From Coix lacryma-jobi var. lacryma-jobi (Eukaryota > Streptophyta > Magnoliopsida > Poales > Poaceae), in NCBI GenBank assembly GCA_009763385.1, contig CM019826.1:98254848-98318847 (forward strand): a DNA stretch of 64,000 nt. Reading direction: 5' to 3'. How positions within the stretch are numbered: position 1 is the stretch's first letter; the number at the start of each line of letters is the position of its first letter. A model generated the notes under the pieces. It was not told the origin of the DNA, searched no databases, and was given only the letters and a program-made list of their open reading frames with translations. Of this stretch, positions 12,554 to 22,735 are shown one piece after another. The position numbers and the translations under genes were made by a program.

Positions 12554-12895
12554 ATGTGCACCCTCGGGCTGGGTGTTACGTGTATCTTATGTTAATGTTC
12601 CCGCTACGTTGTCCACTTTGAAATTCCCGAACAATGGTTTGTAATAATCGTACTCCTTACCTCATTTAAAACCTCGGTTTGTAAAACTATTGTTATTTAA
12701 GTCTTCCGCTCTTTATTCCGATATTATTTGTAAAAGTATGCAATGCTGTAACCGAATTGTGAGATGATCCTGCGGACATTGGGCACTGATGTAGCCCGGT
12801 GGCGAACGGGTCTTAATCACATGGAACATGGGTTCGGCTGTCAGAGGTTGACAGGGACACGTGGGCCATGGGATTAGGGTCGTTCCGTCACAGAG

Positions 12896-12907
12896 TGGTA
12901 TCGGAGC
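12896..12907 (+). other. Primer binding site (initiator tRNA-Met) of Tekay element
   Basis: TGGTATCGGAGC lies three bases after the LTR end at 12892 and differs by one base from the TGGTATCAGAGC usual for plant elements primed by initiator tRNA-Met. Confidence 0.9.
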
Positions 12908-13222
12908 ATCTCACTTTAACGTTGCAGTGTTCGTTTTTGCGAAAACTTCAAAAAACCTTTTGAGTCCAAACAAACTAAACTTGACTATTTTGAGTCCAAA
13001 TTGCTTCTCTCATCTTGTCTCTCATATGACAACACTAGCTAGTGGAGCAACATGTCTTAAGCCCTATATATGTTACTTAATGCATTACCTTGTTCCGTAG
13101 GAACGATTCATGCATCATGTCATAATCACTAAAGTTAACTTCCTCTCTAAGTTCGTTGGGGTAGAATACCTATACCTTTTCTCTTGCTAGCCTTTCTCTC
13201 ATCTACCTTCTCTTGTCCAGGC

Positions 13223-13672
13223 ATGGCTCGCATCAAGCTGACTGCCCGCAAGTCGACTGGACCGCATGGTGTGCCGCGCCACCAGCTGGCACCACGCGTT
13301 GGAGAAGAGACTGCCGAATCTTCAAATGGTCGTCGCTTTCCCCGCCGCACCCGTAAGAACCTGAAGGAGGAAATCAAGAATCTGAAGGCTGAGCTGGAGA
13401 ACTTGGAGCATGACTTCTACCACTCACGTCTGGAGTTTTATGAGGCACGAGCTTCCCTGGAGCAGGCCAACCGGAACACGGTTCGCGCTATCGAGCAGCG
13501 CAATGATGCTTGGACCCGCGAGGACGTCACCAGAGCCGAGCTCCACGGACTGCAGCAGTACACAGCTCAGATTGAACAGTTCAATGATATGCTTCATGAG
13601 GAAGTGCATCAGCTGTATGATCAACTTCACCCCTTGGTACCCCGGTTATGGAAGAACCTGAGGACGGAGTAG
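13223..13672 (+). CDS. orf0 of Tekay element: histone H3 tail-like N-terminus plus coiled coil
   Basis: 149 codons. The start is the ATG at 13223, chosen because translation from it gives the H3-like N-terminus and because a strong acceptor-like CTCTTGTCCAG ends two bases before it. Residues 1-13 read MARIKLTARKSTG. Against mature histone H3 this keeps A1, R2, K4, T6, A7, R8, K9, S10, T11 and G12, changing only T3 to I and Q5 to L. After a one-residue insertion PR-QLA also matches. Residues 37-45 (RRFPRRTRK) are a basic, possibly nuclear-targeting patch. Residues about 44-140 form a heptad-rich coiled coil with many E, L and Q. It precedes gag by 414 bp. An overlapping acidic frame follows. 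No enzyme domain is seen. The role is unknown; chromatin mimicry is my inference. Confidence 0.75.
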   Translation: MARIKLTARKSTGPHGVPRHQLAPRVGEETAESSNGRRFPRRTRKNLKEEIKNLKAELENLEHDFYHSRLEFYEARASLEQANRNTVRAIEQRNDAWTREDVTRAELHGLQQYTAQIEQFNDMLHEEVHQLYDQLHPLVPRLWKNLRTE

Positions 13673-13830
13673 TAGAAGAACCTGATGTGGGTCAAGAGCC
13701 AGGCGTGGACGAAGGAATTGAACCTGCTGAGGACATCCACGCTGAAGACGAGGACGAGGAGGTTGAGCCTGAGCTCATCCTCGAAGAAGAAGACGACGAC
13801 GAAGAAATAATCATCATCGATGAAGACTAG
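13621..13830 (+). CDS. Acidic ORF overlapping orf0 end, likely displaced orf0 C-terminus
   Basis: Read in the frame one base off orf0, this overlaps its last 50 bases and runs to TAG at 13828-13830. From the ATG at 13648 it encodes 60 residues, mostly E and D, ending in runs such as EEEDDDEEIIIIDED. No other start is obvious, so it may be the ancestral orf0 tail displaced by a one-base indel, or be reached by ribosomal frameshifting. Acidic tails after coiled coils occur in histone-binding proteins, which is suggestive beside an H3-like N-terminus but not proof. Positions 13831-14086 are non-coding. Confidence 0.5.
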   Translation, partial: STSPLGTPVMEEPEDGVVEEPDVGQEPGVDEGIEPAEDIHAEDEDEEVEPELILEEEDDDEEIIIIDED

Positions 13831-14086
13831 ACCCGTCTTTAGGAGATGGAGTTCCCCTGTGTCTGTACCACCTGCTTACCTAAAACCTTAGTTTAGGTTT
13901 GGGAGCGTTAGTCTGTAGTTTGTTAAGAGGAGTCTGTATCTTTCTTTCGTACCTTTTCCCCTTATCAGTCAGAGTTGTCACCTGTCAGTCATCTGTATCC
14001 ATCATCTATCTTTGAATCAATGAAGTTTCTCAGTCAGTTGTTTCAGAACTTAATCTTTGTATGCTAAGTTCCAAGTTGTTTAACAG

Positions 14087-15242
14087 ATGCCTGTGAACAC
14101 CCGCTCTGGAGCTGGAGGTTCCGATGATGCCAACCTTCCAAACCCTCCACCAGTTCCTGCTACCCTGGCAGATGCCATTGCAGCCTTGGCCGCCGCTGCC
14201 AACCTGATGGCTCAAAATCAGGGGCAGCACAACAATGGTCATCGTGGTCGCCGCGACAACAACAACCATGAGAGTACATATGTGGATTTCACTGAAACCC
14301 GTCCACCGGTTTTCACCAGAGCCGATGAACCCCTCGAAGCTGATGATTGGCTCCGCACCATGGAGCAGAAGTTTGGTCTCATCCGATGCACTGAAATCCA
14401 GAAGCCTCGGTTTGCTTCACAGCAGCTTCGTGGTCCCGCAAGCGCTTGGTACGCCAACCTGTTGGCTGCCCAGCCAGAAGGTCATCAATTGACCTGGGAA
14501 GAGTTCCGAACTGCTTTCCGTGCTCATCACATCCCTTCCGGATTAATGAAGATGAAGCTTGATCAGTTCCTGGCTCTCCAACAGAAAGACTCCACAGTCA
14601 TGCAGTATGTGGTCAATTCAATCATCTCAGCCAGTATGCCTCAGAGTATGTCACACACAGATGAGAAGAAAAGGGATTGTTTCCTCAGAGGATTACATCC
14701 GAAGATCCGCAGGAGCTTGTCCAATAACCTGAGTGGGTCTTATCATGATGTTGTTGACCGGGCTGTTGCTTTTGAAGAAAGCAATCGCCAGTATCAGGAA
14801 GAGAAGAAGAAGAAGAAAGCTGGGTCAAGCAGCTTCTCTGGCGGTCACAAACGCCAGAGGATCATCTATCACCCCAGCCACCACCACAACCGTCCACCTT
14901 ACCCTCATCAGCAAGTGGTCGTCCGTACTGCGGCTACCACCCACAACGCCAATCAGCAGAGTGCCACGCAGCCGAACGCCCCAGGTGTTTTCTATCACCA
15001 CCCCACAAACAGCCTATAACCATCCCTGCTACAACTGCGGCCAACTTGGCCACTGGTCTCGTGATTGTCCGAAACCAAGAAGTATGCACAGAACGCGCAG
15101 AAGGGTCCTGGAGGACCACAGCAGCAGCAGCACCGTGCACAGCAGCAGCATGCTCAGAAAGGCAGGATTGTCAAGAAGCACGGGCAAGTCTACTAACCGC
15201 TGTCAGCGATATACCAGAAGGGGAGCCCGTCATGATCGGTAG
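14087..15242 (+). pseudogene. Tekay gag, frameshifted before the zinc knuckle
   Basis: Gag forms the nucleocapsid particle. The ATG at 14087 directly follows TTGTTTAACAG, an acceptor-like site. The protein starts MPVNTRSGAGG, then an Ala/Leu-rich segment, then the gag core with DWLRTMEQKFGLIRC, ASAWYANLL, and WEEFRTAFRAHHIPSG (residues about 85-155), and a basic KKKKKAGSSSF stretch. The frame ends at 15019. The CCHC knuckle CYNCGQLGHWSRDC (15027-15068) lies in another frame, so one indel separates gag core from knuckle. A second shift is needed to reach protease through a Gln-rich spacer. The missing readthrough may be mutation or assembly error. Confidence 0.88.
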
Positions 15243-15269
15243 GTTTCCTGTTGCCAATCACCCTGCAGT

Positions 15270-15530
15270 TTGTTGTTTGATTCTGGTGCATCGCATTCCT
15301 TCATCAGTCGTACTTTTGTCATCAAGCATGAAATATCAATTGAGGATTTAAAAGAAAGTTTCTGCATATTTTCGCCTGGAGGGCGTATAAGTACTAAGGA
15401 AGTGGTTCGCAGTATACCAGTAAGGTTGGGGGAACATGTATTTCCCACCACCATGATAGTGCTTCATGATCAGGAGATAGATGTCATTCTAGGCATGAAT
15501 TGGATGTGTCATGTCAGTATAAAGCCATGA
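15270..15530 (+). pseudogene. Tekay aspartic protease domain
   Basis: Retropepsin that would cleave the polyprotein. The active-site motif DSGASHSFIS is at the start of this segment, followed by the flap region and the C-terminal ILGMNWM signature (equivalent to the ILGMDWL of the clade). It is open only in its own frame; frameshifts flank it on both sides. Confidence 0.88.
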
Positions 15531-17307
15531 TCGACATCCTGAATAGAGTTGTGAGAGTGGACATTCCTAACAGTACCTCCAAACTCCTTCTCCAACTTCC
15601 AATGCCTCAAAAACCAGCAGCCACTCAAATAAATACCACCTATGTTCTGGAAACTAGAGACATCCCCGTGGTTTGTGAATTCCCTGATGTTTTTCCTGAG
15701 GATTTGCCTGGTCTGCCTCCTGACCGTGACATTGAGTTTGCCATAGAGCTAAAGCCCGGGACTGCTCCTATATCCCGCAGAGCTTATCGAATGCCTCCCA
15801 GAGAGTTGGCAGAACTAAAAATTCAATTACAAGATTTGTTGGACAAGGGTTTCATTCGCCCAAGCTCGTCTCCTTGGGGCTGTCCTGCAATCTTTGTAAA
15901 GAAGAAAGACAAGACTCTCAGAATGTGCGTGGATTATCGCCCACTCAATGAGGTCACCATCAAAAACAAATATCCCTTGCCTCGTATTGATCTACTCTTC
16001 GACCAGTTAGCTGGAGCCAAAGTATTCTCCAAAATCGATCTCAGATCTGGCTACCACCAAATAAAGATTCGTCCTGAAGATATTCCTAAAACAGCTTTCA
16101 CCACCAGATACGGCCTATATGAGTACTTGGTCATGTCCTTCGGTTTGACCAATGCCCCAGCTCATTTCATGTACCTCATGAACTCTGTGTTCATGCCAGA
16201 GCTTGATAAATTCGTGGTCGTGTTCATTGACGACATCCTTGTCTACTCGAAAACCCCTGAAGATCATGCCGAACATCTTCGTATCGTTCTATCCCGTCTC
16301 AGAGAACATCAGCTGTATGCCAAGTTCAGTAAATGTGAATTCTGGCTAGATCGAATTCAATTCCTTGGTCATGTCCTGTCCGCGAGAAGGTGTGTCAGTT
16401 GACCCTGGAAAGTGGCAGACATCTGGATTGGAAGCCACCTACCACTGTTCACCAAGTCCGCAGCTTTATGGGAATGGCAGGATATTATCGTCGGTTCATC
16501 CCAGATTTCTCAAGAATCGCCAAGCCTATCACTGAGTTAGTAAAGAATTCTGTGAAGTTTGTCTGGTCACCAGCCTGTGAGCAAGCCTTTCAAACTCTGA
16601 AGAAACTGTTAACTACATCACCAGTCCTAGCTCAACCAGATATCGAGAAACCCTTCGATGTATACTGTGATGCATCTGGTACTGGTTTGGGATGTGTTTT
16701 GATGCAAGAAGGTCGAGTGATCGCATATGCCTCCCGGCAGCTTAAGCGACATGAGGAGAATTATCCAACCCATGATCTTGAGTTAGCAGCAGTAGTGCAT
16801 GCCTTGAAGATCTGGCGTCATTATTTGTTGGGCAGTACCTGCAATGTGTACACTGATCACAAAAGCCTGAAGTATATCTTCACTCAAGAGGAACTGAATA
16901 TGAGGCAGAGAAGATGGCTTGAGTTAATTAAGGACTATGATCTTGAAGTGCATTACCATCCAGGTAAGGCGAATGTGGTCGCCGATGCACTCAGTCGCAA
17001 GTCTTATTGCAACTGTCTGATGATGAAACCCTATGATTCTTCTTTGTGTTATGAGCTGGAAAGGTTGGATATTGAAATGATTCCACAAGGAACTCTGAAT
17101 AATATCAGAATAGAAACCCCTATCAGAGAGCAGATCATCGCTGCACAAAAAGATAACCCTGGAATCAAGCACATCATCGAAAAGGTCCAATCCGGAAAGG
17201 CTGATTGTTTCAGGATTGATGATGCAGGAGTAGTATGGTTTAAGAATCGGTTAGTAGTTCCTAAAGTGCCTGAGTTAAGAAAGTTAATCCTTGATGAAGC
17301 ACATTGA
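15500..17307 (+). pseudogene. Tekay reverse transcriptase and RNase H
   Basis: The first segment (15500-16402) carries RT with YRPLNEVTIKNKYPLPRID, SKIDLRSGYHQI and the catalytic FIDDILVYS (FIDD at 16223-16234). A frameshift at about 16385 (GAGAAGGTG) moves into 16390-17307, which holds RNase H with DVYCDASGTGLGCVL, ASRQLKRHEENYPTHDLEL and YTDHKSLKYIF, then the linker to integrase. All catalytic acidic residues I looked for are present. The domain order RT-RNase H-integrase is diagnostic of Gypsy (Ty3) elements. Confidence 0.92.
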
Positions 17308-18556
17308 CTAGATTCTCCATTCACCCCAGTCAGTATAGATGTACTTGACCAGGACTGAAGCAAAGGTTCTGGTGGACAAAGATGAAGATTGAGATCGCTC
17401 GGTATGTCGCTCAGTGCGATACCTGCCAGAAAGTCAAAGCCGTGCACATGAAGCCCGGAGGAGAATTGCAACCTTTACCTGTACCTGCTTGGAAATGGGA
17501 CGATATCAGCATGGACTTTATTAATGGTCTACCCAAGACACAAAAAGGTTTTGATTCCATTTGGGTGATTGTGGATCGTCTCACTAAACAAGCTCACTTC
17601 CTGCCAGTGAAGACTAGTTACACCGTCCCCACTTATGCCACTTTGTACAAGAACCACATAGTGAAACTCCATGGCATACCCAAGAGCATTATCTCTGATC
17701 GTGGTACCCAGTTTGTCGCAAAGTTCTGGAAAGCGTTCCATACCTCACTTGGAACCAAGCTCTTGCATAGTACGGCATATCATCCGCAAACAGATGGACA
17801 AACTGAGCGAGTCAACCAAGTGTTAGAGGATATGTTGAGAGCATGTGTGCTCACCTTCGCAGATACTTGGGATGACTGTTTGCCCTTGGCAGAGTTCTCA
17901 TATAATAACAGTTACCAAGAGAGCATCAAAATGGCACCCTTTGAAGCACTGTACGGCCGCCGTTGTCGTACACCTCTCAGTTGGTCTGAACCCGGAGAAA
18001 GGGAATTCTTTGGAGTTGACCTAGTAAAGATATGGAAGAGAAAGTCAAACATATACAAGAGAACATGAAGATCGCACAGTCTCGACAGAAAAGTTATGCT
18101 GACAAGAGACGTCGACCTCTGCAGTTCGAGATCGGGGATTATGTGTACCTGAAGGTCTCACCCACCAAAGGAGTCACTCGTTTTGGAGTCAAAGGAAAGC
18201 TAGCACCCCGCTACATTGGTCCGTTTGAGATTCTGGATCGTTGTGGCAAGGTCGCTTACAAGCTAAGTTTGCCCGATCATCTTTCAGCAGTTCACAATGT
18301 TTTTCATGTCTCCCAACTCAAGAAGTGTCTCCGAGTACCTGAACATGTGGTTGAAGTTGAAGGCGTTGAGCTAGAACCAGATCTGTCATACACTGAGTAT
18401 CCAGTTCGCGTGTTGGATCACAAGGATCGTGTTACCCGAAGAACCACCACAAGATGGTACAAGATCCAGTGGAACCAACACTCTGAAGAAGAAGCCACCT
18501 GGGAATCCGAAGACTTCTTAGCAAAGAACTACCCCGACTTCCTCGAATCTCTGTAG
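17308..18556 (+). pseudogene. Tekay integrase with GPY/F motif and chromodomain
   Basis: The zinc-binding N-terminus is damaged around 17308-17381; C-D-TC remains as CDTCQKVK. The catalytic core (17382-18068) has the D-D-E residues in MDFINGL, SDRGTQF and QTERVNQVLED. A frameshift near 18030 leads to 18032-18556 with the GPY/F module (PRYIGPFEIL) and, near the C-terminus, a chromodomain-like segment from YPVRVLDHKDR through WYKIQW to EEATWES (about 18398-18548). In this clade the chromodomain is thought to steer integration to H3K9-methylated heterochromatin. This copy resembles the group II type, which lacks some aromatic cage residues, so methyl-lysine binding is uncertain. The end TAG is about 70 bp before the 3' LTR. 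Confidence 0.9.
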
Positions 18557-18610
18557 ATGTAAGGTTTTGCTTTTCCTTCTTAAGACGTGGAATCTCGGGG
18601 CGAGATTTCT

Positions 18611-18624
18611 TTTAGGGGGGAGGC
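18611..18624 (+). other. Polypurine tract of Tekay element
   Basis: TTTAGGGGGGAGGC lies immediately before the 3' LTR start TGTAACACC, the expected primer for plus-strand DNA synthesis. Confidence 0.85.
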
Positions 18625-21600
18625 TGTAACACCCCTGGTGTTCAAATGTAATTAACTTGACATGTCATCATCTTAGCATTAATTATTTCTGTGATGCATT
18701 TGATTTGCCTAATTGCTATGCCTTGATTCCCTTTTCAAAAACCCTAAAAGCCCAATTCTCTCTATAAGGGCAAAATGGTAATTTCACCTCTGTGCCTAGT
18801 ATATTTAATTCTTGTTCAAATTTAGTGCCCTGATGTTTGCTGCAGTGATCAAAGTTCAAAAATCAGATTTGATTTGATTTTTCCCTTTTGCAAAACCCTA
18901 AAATCCCAAATCCTGGATTTATTCCCTTTTTCATAACTTTTTCAAAAGTCAAAATTTGAGTTGGTTCAAAAAGCAAAGTTGTGAATCTGATCGAGAGGAA
19001 CAACTTTGGTATTTACAAATTTTCAAGTCTCAGTTGAAATCCAAAGTAATTTTGGTTTGAATCAAGTTTGAAAAAGTGTCCCCTTTACTGTTTTCAAATA
19101 TTGTTCAAAAGCTATTGGAATTTGAAAATGTTCATATTGACAAAGTTGTAGATCTCTTTTTTCTGAGCAACTTTGATGTGTTTTGAGTTTTGTTGCCAGT
19201 TCAAATTTTGAGAGAAATTTGCAAATTTCTGAAACTGCTCAAAAGTCAAACCCTAGCCTAGTCTACTGTTCTTCTTCCTCGCGTAGAGGGGGGGGGCCCC
19301 GGCCATGGCCAGCCCGCCGGCAACTCGCACGCCGCACGCCTGGCTGCTCCCCACGCGCCACCAACCTGCCGCCGCTGTTCCCTTGTCCCCTCCGCCCCGC
19401 ACACGAGCGCTGACCCTCCACACCCGTCCCCTACAGTGCCCAGGGCGCCGCCGCCGCGTGGCCATCGCCGGCGAGCCTTCGCCCAGGCCCTGCACGCACG
19501 CCTGTCCTTCCCGCTAGAGCGCAATCGAGTGCGCACGCTCTCGCCGAGCTTATCCACTCCACCCCGTGCTCTCTACCGGCCTCTGGCCGCGGCTATATAA
19601 GCCCGCCGGGAGCCCCGAGCTCCTCACTCATCTCCGCCACCGTGGCCAGGCCAGTCCAGTGCCTCCGCCGCTCCACCACCTAGCTCAGAAGCTCCGCCTT
19701 GAGCTCGTGAAGCTTTCCCACCCTTCAATTTCATCTCTACCGCCCTCAATCGCCGGCGTAAGCTCGCCGTTCCCATCTCCGGCAGAGAACCGGCGAGCTC
19801 GGGTTCGTGAAATTCGCCGTCTCCGGCCATGATCATCCCTCACCGACCTCGTGTCGTGTTCCTTGGTTCCGTGCGACTCTGACCAGGCCATGGCCATTGC
19901 GGTCTCGTGTGTTGCGCAGGGTCGCCGGAGCGCCGCTCGCTGCTCGCCGCCGAAGGAGCTCCACCGAACCACCGCCCCTCGAGCCGTGTCGAGCCTCATC
20001 CTCGAGCCTCACCCTCGAGCCCGTGTCGAGCCTCATCCTCGAGCCTCACCCCGAGCGTGTCGAGCCTCATCCTCGAGCCTCACCCTCGAGCCCGTGTCGA
20101 GCCTTACCCTCGAGCGCGTTCCGAGCCACAACCTCGAGGCACACCCTCGAACCCCGCCCTCGAAGCAGCCGAGCCTTGCCTCTGACTCTCGGTGAGCCCA
20201 GCCTCTGTTTCCTCAGCCGAGCCTCGAGCCTCGACGTCGAGCCCGCTCCGACTCGAGCTCAGTGCTCTTTTCCTTTTCAAAATATGAATAGTCTTGTTAT
20301 TCATCTTTTTGTATGATTTCTGTATTGCTCTATAAAATTCTGAAAATTTTACAGTTGAGTCTTTTATACATGTAGTATTTTATAAAAATAAGAAACTTGA
20401 CTTTTCTGCAAGATTCGGAAAATGTAAAATTCCCCTTTTAATTGAAAAAAAGGATGGTTTTGGATTTTTAGAAAATAATTTATAACTCCAAAAATCATGA
20501 GATAAATTTTTGTGAGCTTCCTATGCCATGCTTAGTCTCTGGTGTAATTTTGAAGTCTTTTGGAACAAGTTGTTTTTTGGGGCTTTTATTTAAATTATTA
20601 AATAGTGCTTTTGTTAATTAATGCCTAGATTTAATTGAGCACCTTAATGACCTCCAAAAATTATGAAATTGTTTTGCCATGTATTTATACCATAATGAAC
20701 CTATGAGTTTTAATTTGGCAAAGTTGGAGCAGCAACTTGTAAAATGACCTTTGAGTAGTTAAATAGAAAAAAGTAATTAGGTTTTGCTGTTATATGCCTT
20801 GGTGTGTGACTTCGGATTGTTTGCTGTTCATAGACCCCCACCCTTCGGTCTATGATTTTGTGATGTCATACCTTAGTCTATGCTTAGGTTAGATCAATAA
20901 TGCTTAATAGGCTTAACTAATCTTGCTTAAAGATAAAAAGATAGGTAACCTTGTGTCTACCCTAGAAGTTACTCCCTTGTAGAAAGTTATACTCTAGGAG
21001 CAGTGCTTTGTCCGGTGTTGCATTGTTCATGTGAGATCCTCATAAGCATACATCATGCATCCGTTTAGTGACCGAAGGAGAAGGCCGTCAAGATCGAGGC
21101 AGCCGCTGACGAACCTGTCCCGAGGCTACCCCGAGCTCCGAACACCTGCCCTGCCGCCCTCGAGCCTGCCCTCTTTGCTCTTCAAGCAAGCCCCGGTGCA
21201 TTAACCCTTTCCTTGAATTTTATAAAATGATTTCCTTAAATGCTTTTGAGTAAATTATTGCATTAGGTTTATAGGAGTTGTGTGCTATCCTAATTGATGC
21301 ACTATCCACCTTGACCACTGATAACATCTGATACCTGCTTTTCAAAAGTATTTGAAAAATGCTTAGCAATGCTTATTGAATTAGACTTTGCAAATAAAAT
21401 GTCATTTTCAAAAGTGTGATCACTGAAAGAATCTTTTTTAGGGGAATTTGGCTTTTTACTTCCCGTTCGAGACTGCTGCCTAGCAGCATGTGTGGCCATT
21501 GTCGAGAAGAGGTTGTTCCGCGCGTACGGTGCCGTCATGTTGTAGTCCGGGACTCAACAGTTGACACCGACCGGGACAGGGTTGAAAAACTGACAGGACT

Positions 21601-22735
21601 ATTACGCTTGGGTGAGATATAACCAAGGTGTAGTTCTGGCTGGAAAATTAGGGACCATCCGTATGGGGGCCTGCTGGTCAAGACTTGTAACTATTCACAT
21701 ACTTCGGAAAGCTCTGGCTCCGAGGAATCCTTTATTGGACCGACAACCGCGCACTGGGAGTGGAGAGATGGCGGAAGTAGCATGTACCCACGTGTCAGGA
21801 CCTGTACTCTTGGTTAGAGTCCCAAGGTACTTGTCGCTGGCGGAAAATTGGAGGGTTTAAAGTCCCGAATTGGAGTGGTGTACTGTACTTCCGGGTGGCG
21901 TAGGACCGGGCCCAATATTGGAGGAATCGTGGTAGACGAGTTGGCATATGCAAGCTTGGGTGCTACATATGCAGTGTGGATAGGGACCCTCAGCTGAGTA
22001 TTATTTATCCGGATTAACGTTGCTCCTCGGTTATGGAGACTTGGTCCACTGACTGTCAACGGAGAGTGGTTCTCAACTAGGAATGTTTTGAAATGTAAAA
22101 TGAATCATGAATGATGAAGAATTGAGAAATACTGAATCTTTCAAAAATAAAATAAGGTTTACAAAAAAAAATGCTTTTCTGCAAAATACTTGATCTTGCT
22201 TAAACCTTACCTTGACTACCCTAAGCCTCTCATTCCTGAGTCTTCTCTTTTTTTTCTTTAGTCGGGTAAGTCTTGTTGAGTACCCCAGTACTCAGGGTTT
22301 GTTACCCATGTTGCAGGTATGCCTGAGACCCCGATGTGTCTCGCACCCTGTTGCGTGACCTTCATCCAGGAAGAGGCCGATGAGGCCGATGAGTAAATGT
22401 GCACCCTCGGGCTGGGTGTACGTGTATCTTTATGTTAATGTTCCCGCTACGTTGTCCACTTTGAAATTCCCGAACAATGGTTTGTAATAATCGTACTCCT
22501 TACCTCATTAAAAACCTCGGTTTGTAAAACTATTGTTATTTAAGTCTTCCGCTCTTTATTCCGATATTATTTGTAAAAGCATGCAATGCTGTAACCGAAT
22601 TGTGAGATGATCCTGCGGACATTGGGCACTGATGTAGCCCGGTGGCGAACGGGTCTTAATCACATGGAACATGGGTTCGGCTGTCAGAGGTTGACAGGGA
22701 CACGTGGGCCATGGGATTAGGGTCGTTCCGTCACA
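18625..22735 (+). repeat. Tekay-type 3' LTR
   Basis: 4111 bp and colinear with the 5' LTR. Its TATA box is at 19594-19600, its CTCGAGCC tract at about 19975-20165, and its copy of the 25-codon ORF at 22319-22396. It is followed by the right CGGGT duplication. Confidence 0.93.
22319..22396 (+). CDS. 25-codon ORF in Tekay 3' LTR
   Basis: Second copy of the MPETPMCLAPCC ORF, with the same length, the same upstream TTGCAG acceptor-like site and no indel. Confidence 0.35.
   Translation: MPETPMCLAPCCVTFIQEEADEADE

Larger units (their letters stand above)
8797..12892 (+). repeat. Tekay-type 5' LTR
   Basis: 4.1 kb, TGTAAC to TCACA. It contains a TATATAA box (9767-9773) after a GC-rich promoter-like stretch, a (CTCGAGCC)-rich tract (about 10136-10330), then a long AT-rich half with exon-like GC islands at 11239-11355 and 12474-12553. 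Differences from the 3' LTR are mainly one-base indels. Confidence 0.93.
8797..22735 (+). mobile_element. Complete chromodomain Gypsy retrotransposon, Tekay/Del type
   Basis: A full-length element of 13,939 bp with LTRs 8797-12892 (4096 bp) and 18625-22735 (4111 bp), both TGTAACACC to CCGTCACA. It is flanked by the perfect 5-bp duplication CGGGT (8792-8796 and 22736-22740). A PBS for initiator tRNA-Met follows the 5' LTR, and a polypurine tract precedes the 3' LTR. Internal order is orf0, gag with a CCHC knuckle, protease, reverse transcriptase, RNase H, integrase with GPY/F motif, and C-terminal chromodomain. That order with very long LTRs fits the Tekay (Del) clade of chromoviruses; an extra ORF before gag is known from related rice elements as far as I recall. 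Several single-base frameshifts break gag-pol. Confidence 0.93.

Noticed and set aside
12893..12910. tRNA gene at the TGGTATC sites
   Set aside because: Only the 12-base complement of the tRNA 3' end is present, directly after LTR ends; no cloverleaf or internal promoter boxes.
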